NCBI RefSeq assembly: GCF_001536285.1
Contig: NZ_FAOZ01000002.1
Span: forward strand, 62,001 to 126,000
DNA: 64,000 nucleotides
Direction of reading: 5' to 3'
From: Parafrankia irregularis
GTDB taxonomy: Bacteria > Actinomycetota > Actinomycetes > Frankiales > Frankiaceae
Position numbers and translations under genes: made by a program. Below, one piece after another: positions 58,234-64,000 of this stretch (its first letter is position 1; each line of letters begins with the position of its first letter). Under the pieces are notes generated by a model that saw nothing but the letters and a program-made list of their open reading frames with translations, did not search any database and had not been told where the DNA came from.

Positions 58234-59736
58234 TCAGCGGTGGCGATGGGCCACCATCGGTAGGCCGCCCCTGGGGCGCAGGGTGACCAGCGGTTCGGGC
58301 ACGACCGGAGTGTCGGACGCCGGGGTGAATGACCAGCGGCGAGCGATCGCCGCCAGTGTCAGCACGCCCTCGGCGACCGCGAAGCTGTTTCCGATGCACT
58401 GGCGGGGCCCGGCGCCGAAGGGGAAGTAGGTGAAACGCGGCCGGTTGTCCGCCGCCCCCAGCCAGCGGGTGGGATCGAAGCGGTCGGGATCGGGCCACCA
58501 GCGCTCGTGGCGGTGCATCACCCACTGGCTGAAGACCAGCGTCGACCCTGCGGGAAGCAGGTAGCCGGCTACCTTGTGGTCCGCGACGAGGTGGCGGCCC
58601 ATCGCCCAGACCGGAGGATAGAGCCGCATCGACTCGGAGAACACCGCGTTCGTGTAGGTCAGCCTCGGCAGGTCCTCGATCGTGGGCGGCCGGCCGTCGA
58701 GGGCTGTGTCGAGCTCCTCCCGCAGCCGCGCCGCCACCGCCGGTTCGCCACCGAGCAGGTGGAACGTCCACGCCAGCGCGTTCGCGGTCGTCTCATGACC
58801 GGCGAGGAGCAGGGTCATCGCTTCGTCGCGGATCTGGATGTCGTCCATCCGCTCGCCGGTGTCGGGATCCCGGGCGGCCAGCAGCAGCGACAGCAGGTCG
58901 GTGCCGGCTCCTGCGCTCGTGCCCTGTGCCTGGGCGGCGCGACGGCCGGTGATCATCTCGTGGACGGTGCGGTCGAGCGCTGCCCTGGCGCCCTGGCGCC
59001 GCCGTGCGGCTCGCAGCGGGAGGCGTTCCAGCCGTTCGAGGACGGGCAGGCCGGCCCGGCGCGCGACCGGCATGTTCTCGCTGACGGCGGTCCGCACGAC
59101 GTCGACGACGTGGTCGGAGATGTCTACGTCGAACAGCGTCCTGGCGACGATCGCCAGCGTCATCTCCGTCATTTCTGCGTGCAGGTCCAGGGACTGGCCG
59201 TCCCGCCAGGTCGCGGCGGTGGCCTCGGCGAGGGCGACGAACTGGCCGCTGTAGCCGGCCATCTGCTTCTTGTGGAACAGGGGCTGGATCAGCCGGCGCT
59301 GGCGCATGTGCGTCTCGCCGGCGCTGGTCAGCAGGCCCTGGCCGAGCAGGAGCGTGAGCGGCTGCGTGACGGTTGCCCGCGAGCCGGGGCCACGGACCAC
59401 GGCCCCCTTGGCGTAAAGGCGGTGACCGCTGACCAGCGCGTCGGCGATCGCGTCCGGGTCGGACACGAGGAAGGCGGACACCGGCCAGCTTGCCAGCCGC
59501 GCGATCGGCCCGTACCCACGGCGGATCTCGGCGAGCCGGGTCAGCGGGTCGGCCCGCAGCCGCCGCACGGCCGCCATCGGCCCGCCGGCCGGGCCGGGCA
59601 CCTCGGTCGCGGCCCGCGGGGCCGACGCCCGCGGGGCCGATTCCCGCGTGGACGCCGGAGCCGCTGCGGTGGCCGGTCTGACCAGGGGAGAAGGAACCAG
59701 CGGGTGGTCGGGTTCGGATGCCGTCGGGCGCGTCAT
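58234..59736 (-). CDS. Cytochrome P450
   Basis: 500 residues from ATG 59736 with aaggagg 7 bp upstream. A Pro/Ala/Ser-rich leader of about 50 residues precedes the core. Motifs: I-helix TLLLAGHETTANALA (near 315), ESMRLYPP (K-helix, near 366), heme-binding FPFGAGPRQCIGNSF with Cys near 447. Related to bacterial CYP102/CYP4-like fatty-acid-type P450s by the FGAGPR and YPP wording. Needs an electron donor, and none is adjacent. Soluble; the substrate is unknown. Confidence 0.95.
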   Translation of the reverse strand: MTRPTASEPDHPLVPSPLVRPATAAAPASTRESAPRASAPRAATEVPGPAGGPMAAVRRLRADPLTRLAEIRRGYGPIARLASWPVSAFLVSDPDAIADALVSGHRLYAKGAVVRGPGSRATVTQPLTLLLGQGLLTSAGETHMRQRRLIQPLFHKKQMAGYSGQFVALAEATAATWRDGQSLDLHAEMTEMTLAIVARTLFDVDISDHVVDVVRTAVSENMPVARRAGLPVLERLERLPLRAARRRQGARAALDRTVHEMITGRRAAQAQGTSAGAGTDLLSLLLAARDPDTGERMDDIQIRDEAMTLLLAGHETTANALAWTFHLLGGEPAVAARLREELDTALDGRPPTIEDLPRLTYTNAVFSESMRLYPPVWAMGRHLVADHKVAGYLLPAGSTLVFSQWVMHRHERWWPDPDRFDPTRWLGAADNRPRFTYFPFGAGPRQCIGNSFAVAEGVLTLAAIARRWSFTPASDTPVVPEPLVTLRPRGGLPMVAHRHR

Positions 59737-59923
59737 GCGGCGCCTCCTTGTCACGACGTAGGGAAGGACGTAGGGAAGGCGGATCGGGACTGTCGAGGTG
59801 GGACACGGGCGGACCTGGGTCCGTGCGGGCAGCGGCACGGCCGCCGTGGGTAGGCCGGGCGGTTCCCGACCGGCGCGGCCGGCAAGGTGCGGGCGGTCGT
59901 CCCAACGGTCATCCGGACGTCCG

Positions 59924-60562
59924 TCAGCCGGGAAGGAGGACAAACGCCACCAGCAGGGCGATCTTCAGGGCGAGGACGAGGTCGCCGGCGGGACCGGACA
60001 CGTGGGGCAGTCCGATCGCTGCCAGGACACGGGTGGCTGCCTCCCGGGCCTTCGGCCACAACAGCAGCACGACGCTGACGCCGCAGCCCGCAACAGCGGC
60101 CTGGATGCCGACCGGCTCGGCCGTGAACATGACTGCGATCGCCGACGCCGCCACCATCGCGAATGCCTTGATTCCGGCGAACGCCGCCAGCACGTGCGCG
60201 CGGGGAAGCAGGATGGTGGCGAGGCCCGCCGAGATCAGGACCATGGCCAGTGTGGTCAGCCCGGTTGTCGGCTCCGGTTCGACCTCGGCCAGGCGAGCCA
60301 TACGCAGGCCCGGAGCTGGGTGCTCGAGCCCGGAGACGGTCACCGCGAGCACGGTCAGCCCGGCGACGGCGGCCTGAACCACGCGCAGCACCAGCAGCGC
60401 GGCGAGAACGAAAAGCAGCCTGGTCGCGCGATTCCGTGCCGACAGGTCACGCCGGACGGCGAGACGCCCAACGACGCGCACGGCGACGCGCCCAACGACG
60501 CGCACGGCGACGCGCCGGGCGGCGCCGGTCTCGGCGAGCTCTGCGTCCCGTCCGTCAGCCAC
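59924..60562 (-). CDS. Five-helix membrane protein
   Basis: 212 residues from GTG 60562, which overlaps the stop of the DUF2993 gene. The start contains VAVRVVGRVAVRVVGR, encoded by a 24-bp tandem duplication (about 60463-60520). Five hydrophobic helices follow: RLLFVLAALLVLRVVQAAVA, LTTLAMVLISAGLATILL, VLAAFAGIKAFAMVAASAIA, VAGCGVSVVLLLWP and a last one at LALKIALLVAFVLLP. No active-site motif. Likely a partner of the DUF2993 protein in the envelope. Confidence 0.7.
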   Translation of the reverse strand: MADGRDAELAETGAARRVAVRVVGRVAVRVVGRLAVRRDLSARNRATRLLFVLAALLVLRVVQAAVAGLTVLAVTVSGLEHPAPGLRMARLAEVEPEPTTGLTTLAMVLISAGLATILLPRAHVLAAFAGIKAFAMVAASAIAVMFTAEPVGIQAAVAGCGVSVVLLLWPKAREAATRVLAAIGLPHVSGPAGDLVLALKIALLVAFVLLPG

Positions 60563-61202
60563 GGCACAGCCGTCCGCCGGTCTCGGCGAGCACGCCACCC
60601 GGGATCGTGACCGTGACCCGCAGCCCACCCGGCATGGGCTCGACGGAGTCCAGGTGCGTGCCCGGCGGCAGGACCGGCTCCGCTGACGACCCCGCCGCCA
60701 GTGGTCGGCTGAGCAGGCCGCCCGAGCCGGCGAGAACCGGCCGATCGTCTGACCCGAACCGCAGGACGGCTGCCGCCGAGACCGAGCCGACGGTGAGCGA
60801 GCTGGAGCGCCCCCGGCCGAGAAGAACCGACCAGACGGGCACACGGACGTCACGGAAGGTCACCGCGACGTCGGTCAACCTGCCGGCCGGGCCGATCCCG
60901 GCGGCCGTGGCTGTCACGGTCCGGAGATTCCCCGCAGCGAGCTGGGTCAGGAACGGAAAGCCGCCGATGTGGACGGACCGCGTGCCCACAAACGTGCCCG
61001 TGCAGCCGAACCGCTCGGTCAGGCGGTGCTCGACGACCCGAACGAGCAGGCGGTCGGTCACCAGGAGGGCTGCTATGACGACAAACGGCGCCGCAGCCAC
61101 CCATCGCCACCGGTCCTGCCACCACGCTCGGCCATCCACGCCGCCCGCCCGCGGCCGGAGCGGGCGGGTCTGCGATCGGGGTACAGCGACCAGGTTCCGC
61201 AT
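60555..61202 (-). CDS. DUF2993 (LmeA-like) lipid-binding membrane protein
   Basis: 215 residues from ATG 61202. A single membrane helix, WVAAAPFVVIAALLVTDRLL, near 33-52, then about 150 extracytoplasmic residues of DUF2993 type: LTERFGCTGTFVGTRSVHIG, GFPFLTQLAAGNLRTVTATA, and TDVAVTFRDVRVPVWSVLLG. In mycobacteria LmeA, a DUF2993 member, helps make mature lipomannan; LmeA-like folds resemble TULIP lipid-binding proteins. A role in envelope lipid or glycolipid transport is likely. Coupled to the five-helix protein gene by overlap. Confidence 0.82.
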   Translation of the reverse strand: MRNLVAVPRSQTRPLRPRAGGVDGRAWWQDRWRWVAAAPFVVIAALLVTDRLLVRVVEHRLTERFGCTGTFVGTRSVHIGGFPFLTQLAAGNLRTVTATAAGIGPAGRLTDVAVTFRDVRVPVWSVLLGRGRSSSLTVGSVSAAAVLRFGSDDRPVLAGSGGLLSRPLAAGSSAEPVLPPGTHLDSVEPMPGGLRVTVTIPGGVLAETGGRLCRG

Positions 61203-61510
61203 AGGACCGAGAAGACCGCGCGTTCATGCGGAAATGATGTGAACCAGAGGCGAGCGGCGTACGGGTTTGGCGGGCGGGCACTGTTGCACGGCCGCCGGCC
61301 GGCCGAAGTCACCACGTTGGCTGCCACCCTGGCTGCCGTCCGTTGCGGCCTGCCCTCCGGGATGGACGACGGAGCACCTCAGAGACACCGGGGGGTGGCC
61401 CAAGCAGGGGCGAGACCGGACGCTGTTTCCCGGCAGCTTCCTGGGAACCGGGGGAGCGCGCACTGCGTCGAAACGGGAAGCCTTTTCCTCTCAAACCCGA
61501 CGGAGAGCAA
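61203..61510. other. 308-bp non-coding interval
   Basis: No gene supported on either strand. It separates the divergent starts of the DUF2993 and small lipoprotein genes and likely holds both promoters. ggagagc precedes the ATG at 61511. Short ccttttcctctca near 61483 resembles part of the hairpin family 1 arm but has no pairing partner. Confidence 0.5.
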
Positions 61511-61876
61511 ATGTATGTCCTCGCCTCGATACGGACGCGCGCGGCCAGTGCGGTCGCCGTCGCCTGCCTGACCGCGCTGCTCGGCGGCTGCGGGTCCTCG
61601 CCCGCGGAACCCGAGCAACTGGGCCCGGCGGTGCCTTACGGGCTCTCCACGCACTGCGGCATCAGCGAGGCGCACTATCAGGACCGCTACTACGAGCTGG
61701 TCCCGCCGCTGCACGACGGCAACTTCAACCCGCCGGACGGCTGGGGTAACCCGTCCCAGATCGGCGTCCTGACACCTGTGAGCGAGACAGAGGTCGTCTT
61801 CACGGATGACGCCGGGCATCGCGTGACCTTCACACTGCGACCCGGCGCGACGACATGGAAGCGGCTCTGCGAGTGA
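61511..61876 (+). CDS. Small lipoprotein
   Basis: 121 residues from ATG 61511. Signal with lipobox LLGGC at about 23-27. The mature part, about 95 residues, has Cys in STHCGISEAHYQDRYYELVP and RLCE at the end, and a beta hairpin VVFTDDAGHRVTFTL. The pattern recalls a small actinobacterial family of conserved surface lipoproteins with an HCG motif and a C-terminal Cys. Its stop is followed at once (7 bp) by a transposase remnant. Confidence 0.75.
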   Translation: MYVLASIRTRAASAVAVACLTALLGGCGSSPAEPEQLGPAVPYGLSTHCGISEAHYQDRYYELVPPLHDGNFNPPDGWGNPSQIGVLTPVSETEVVFTDDAGHRVTFTLRPGATTWKRLCE

Positions 61877-61883
61877 CCCCCGC

Positions 61884-62123
61884 GAACGGTTCGTCCGCAA
61901 TGTCCGGATCGAGGTCACCGATCGGATGCTGATCTTCGGCGAACGGCACCTGTGCACCGTCGTGGCCGAGTACGCACGGCACCACAACGGACGACGACCC
62001 CACCGCGGTGGGGGCCTTCAGCCACCACGGCCTGACCACCCCGTCGTGGAACTGACCCAGGAACGGATCAAACGTCGGCCTGTCCTCGGCGGCCTGATCA
62101 ACGAATACGGACGAGCCGCTTAA
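61884..62123 (+). pseudogene. Transposase (integrase-core) C-terminal remnant
   Basis: 80 codons in one frame to TAA, with no start codon: ERFVRNVRIEVTDRMLIFGE, HLCTVVAEYARHHNGRRPHR, and ERIKRRPVLGGLINEY. This is the end of an rve-type transposase of the IS3/IS481-like group, beginning at the last catalytic Glu. The N-terminal HTH and the first two catalytic Asp are missing. Nothing resembling terminal inverted repeats was found. It marks an old insertion in the lower-GC pocket. Confidence 0.85.
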
Positions 62124-62314
62124 AACCCCAGGTCGACACCGGTGGCCGAGTTCTGACACCCCACAATCCTCCGTCGAGGGATCCGCCCATGCATCCAGAG
62201 TGCCACTCGGCATCTTCCGACGTTTTCCCCGACCTCGGGCCGGATAATTCCATCTGCCGGGGGGAACGTCGGCAGGGACCGTGGTGCCGCTACGTCCTCT
62301 GCGGGGTTCGGACT

Positions 62315-62890
62315 ATGAAAAATCCGAGTAAAAGCACCAATTCGGACAGTAGGAAAATCCCTTTCTGGGATCGCTTTGTCGGCTGGCTGAGTGAACACGG
62401 AAACCCGCTGGGGCGGAAGCTCGTCGCGCAGGTAATGGCTGCCCTCCTCGGTCTTGCGGGAGCCTGGATCATCGCTGCCAAGACGATCGAGCCACGCATT
62501 CCCCTTGATGCGGCGACTGTGTATATCGGCCGGTTCTACCGGGAGATCTCCGATCCTGCGAAGATTCATGCGGCGTGGCAGAACATGACGACCAAAACCT
62601 TCCAGACGTACTCCAGTCTTCCCTATCGGAACTTCCGAAAGTTCTGGGCAAATCAGCAGAGGCCGTCGATTCTCGACGTGTCCAAGGATGGCAGTAACAC
62701 GTTTGCGGTTTCTATTCAGTTCCATCCCAAGGGAAAACCGAAGGGCACGAAGGATCCGGAGGCACACTTCGCGGCTGTTCTTCAGTGTGATGATCGTGTG
62801 GCGATATGGACGTTCACGAACTGTGACAGTAGGTCGCTCAAACTCGAAGACCTCAAGGACTACGATCTCCGGGTGCTGGACGGAGGATGA
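62315..62890 (+). CDS. Single-pass membrane protein, orphan
   Basis: 191 residues from ATG 62315. A basic N-terminus (KNPSKSTNSDSRKIPFWDRF) precedes one membrane helix, VAQVMAALLGLAGAWIIAAK. About 130 residues follow outside, with FYREISDPAKIHAAWQNMTT, RPSILDVSKDGSNTFAVSIQ and a Cys pair (VLQCDD, TNCDS). The region resembles small NTF2-like or stalk domains that read YIGRFYREISD, but this is uncertain. GC content and codon use are clearly lower than in the flanking genes, suggesting recent transfer. Confidence 0.7.
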   Translation: MKNPSKSTNSDSRKIPFWDRFVGWLSEHGNPLGRKLVAQVMAALLGLAGAWIIAAKTIEPRIPLDAATVYIGRFYREISDPAKIHAAWQNMTTKTFQTYSSLPYRNFRKFWANQQRPSILDVSKDGSNTFAVSIQFHPKGKPKGTKDPEAHFAAVLQCDDRVAIWTFTNCDSRSLKLEDLKDYDLRVLDGG

Positions 62891-63109
62891 GTCCGTGGGC
62901 CTCGGGTTTCCCTGGGGTCCGTCATGCCGACGGTGAACGCATGATTCACGGCCGAACGGGTACGTCGAACTGGGTCCGAGTGGGTATCGAATCCCGCTCC
63001 CGTGGTTCCGTCGTTGATTCCGATGAACGGCGTGACGGCCAGTCGAACTGGCGCCGATCAACTGATTCCGAGAGTCAACGGCCCCGCCACTCAGAAGGAG
63101 GCGGTCCCA

Positions 63110-63280
63110 GTGTTCGCTCGAATGATCCGTTGTCATGCCAGGTACCAGGCGATGATTCTCCTTTTTCTGCTCGCCGCGGCCATGCTGACTTTCGCCGCTA
63201 CGGTCGTCTCACCGTCGGCTGAAGCGAAGCCCCCGTCCGAGTGCTACAAGTACCCCGACGGGACGATCGAATGTGAGTAA
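63110..63280 (+). CDS. 56-residue secreted or membrane peptide
   Basis: Start GTG 63110 with a strong aaggagg 7 bp before it. A basic start (ARMIRCHARYQA) is followed by a long hydrophobic run (MILLFLLAAAMLTFAATVVS), AEAKPP as a possible cleavage site, and a 15-residue end with two Cys (SECYKYPDGTIECE). A small secreted disulfide peptide is the simplest reading. No homologue recognised. It could be missed by standard annotation because of its size. Confidence 0.6.
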   Translation: MFARMIRCHARYQAMILLFLLAAAMLTFAATVVSPSAEAKPPSECYKYPDGTIECE

Positions 63281-63350
63281 GCGTTACACTGCTTGAGGTG
63301 TGCTCGGCAACCCTTGTTGGAAGCCTCGTAATCAGAAGCGTCGTGAGTGC

Positions 63351-63378
63351 CCGGTGGTGTAGCGGGCTACACCACCGG
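63351..63378. terminator. Perfect 12-bp stem hairpin
   Basis: ccggtggtgtag (63351-63362), loop cggg, then ctacaccaccgg (63367-63378). Perfect pairing, 71 bp after the small peptide stop and before the MMPL gene. No T-run, so it is a stem-only terminator or an RNA structure. Confidence 0.7.
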
Positions 63379-63538
63379 TTGGGGAGTCCTCACCCTCGTG
63401 GCGAAGACCGTCTCGCGGAATCGTGTGAGACGACGAAGGACACTCCTCACCGGCACTTCAGCTGGCCGGATGCGTGCGTGGGGTGGTTCTTCGAGTCTGT
63501 ATTCGACTCGATGCGCTGATGCGGAGGCTGCTCCAGCC

Positions 63539-64000
63539 ATGGCAACTGTCCTTTATCGCCTGGGCCATGTCTCCTTCCGGTGGCGATGGTTCGTCGCCTT
63601 GCTGTGGGTGGCCGTGCTGTGTGGCGTCGGCTTCGCCGCCTCGCAGGCGTCCACCGCCAGGGACGAGGGGTTCACCACGCCAGGTATCGAGTCGCAGAAG
63701 GCATTCGACCTGATGGAGCAGCGCTTCCCCGGCTCCGTCGCGAACGCCGCGAGCGCCCGGATCGTGTTCGTCGCGCCCGGCGGTGAGAAGGTCACCGCGG
63801 CAGAGAACCGGAAGGCCATCGAGCGTCTCGTCGACGAGACGGCCGACGGCACGCAGGTCGCCAGTGCTGTGGATCCCTTCCAGGTGAGGGCGCTGAGCGA
63901 CGACGGCACGACGGCGTATACGACCGTCAGTTTCAAAGTCACCGCCGACGACCTCTCCGACGCGAGCAAGAAGCACCTGGAGCACGCCGTCGAACAGGCC
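63539..64000 (+). CDS. MMPL-family transporter, N-terminal part
   Basis: 154 residues are visible from ATG 63539, and the frame is open at the window end. An amphipathic N-terminus and first helix FRWRWFVALLWVAVLCGVGF are followed by the periplasmic TPGIESQKAFDLMEQRFPGS, ANAASARIVFVAPGGEKVTA and ADDLSDASKKHLEHAVEQ. This is the start of an RND/MMPL protein, which has about 12 helices and 700+ residues in full. Such transporters export lipids or small metabolites in actinobacteria. ggagg lies 12 bp upstream. Confidence 0.9.
   Translation, partial: MATVLYRLGHVSFRWRWFVALLWVAVLCGVGFAASQASTARDEGFTTPGIESQKAFDLMEQRFPGSVANAASARIVFVAPGGEKVTAAENRKAIERLVDETADGTQVASAVDPFQVRALSDDGTTAYTTVSFKVTADDLSDASKKHLEHAVEQA

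Noticed and set aside
61483-61497. ccttttcctctca resembles hairpin family 1
   Set aside because: Only about 13 bases agree and no pairing partner is present.
1-64000. CRISPR arrays, tRNA and rRNA genes
   Set aside because: No regularly spaced repeats and no recognisable RNA gene were seen; tRNAs could be missed without a covariance search.
1-64000. A known defence or toxin-antitoxin island
   Set aside because: No restriction, helicase, nuclease or paired toxin-antitoxin genes were found; the WYL regulator and WD40 protein alone are not enough.

Overview
The window is very GC-rich double-stranded bacterial DNA. It has frequent GTG and TTG starts, many 4-bp stop/start overlaps, PP2C/Ser-Thr kinase and LuxR-type signalling genes, many TetR regulators, a Frankia/Streptomyces-style F420/FMN split-barrel protein, a cytochrome P450 and an MMPL exporter. 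I read it as chromosome of a mycelial actinobacterium, most plausibly a Frankia-like lineage. The genus is inference, not proof. No rRNA, tRNA or CRISPR array was recognised. Both edges cut a gene: a Ser/Thr kinase on the left and an MMPL transporter on the right.

Layout. 0-6.3 kb: a leftward signalling operon encoding a secreted protein, a membrane zinc-ribbon protein, a VWA protein, a PP2C phosphatase, an atypical kinase with C-terminal membrane helices and a classical Ser/Thr kinase. The set resembles the TerY-P (VWA/PP2C/kinase) triad. 6.4-9.7 kb: a CheY-like regulator overlapping tail-to-tail with a NarL-type two-component pair. 10-14.5 kb: a DJ-1/AraC regulator, a quinone-reductase-like enzyme, an F420/FMN-type protein, a RibD-type reductase and a glycosyltransferase. 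14.5-22.5 kb: a secreted duplicated-domain protein, then an apparent ketone-degradation locus. That locus holds a Baeyer-Villiger monooxygenase fused to an alpha/beta hydrolase, an SDR that seems to start at CTG inside the monooxygenase stop, an SDR fused to an acyltransferase-like domain, and a divergent PucR-type regulator.

22.7-31.6 kb: a lipoprotein, a ComB-like phosphatase, a membrane protein/ECF sigma pair, an oxidoreductase with a divergent TetR and clear operators, and a frameshifted 14-repeat WD40 protein coupled to an unrecognised Rossmann-like protein. 31.6-36.3 kb: an ABC exporter divergent from a histidine kinase-methyltransferase-response regulator operon. 36.3-42.3 kb: TetR/cupin, DinB-like/WYL regulator, a truncated epoxide hydrolase, and a TetR/MFS efflux pair sharing an operator. 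42.5-50.7 kb: vanadium haloperoxidase-type enzyme, S4 protein, Ig-like lipoprotein, NmrA/XRE pair, TetR, a frameshifted lipoprotein, a CxC-repeat protein and a secreted Vgb-like propeller. 51-61 kb: a 1003-residue LAL regulator, VOC protein, membrane protein, lipoprotein, a DUF2278-lamin-tail protein, P450 and a DUF2993 pair. 61.5-63.5 kb: a lower-GC pocket with a transposase remnant and orphan genes.

The least expected features are two families of conserved hairpin elements (about 9.75/42.43 kb and 17.39/22.55 kb), each with base changes that preserve pairing. There is also a 40-bp near-identical repeat of a TetR gene end, 9.1 kb apart, and several genes that appear broken by one missing base.
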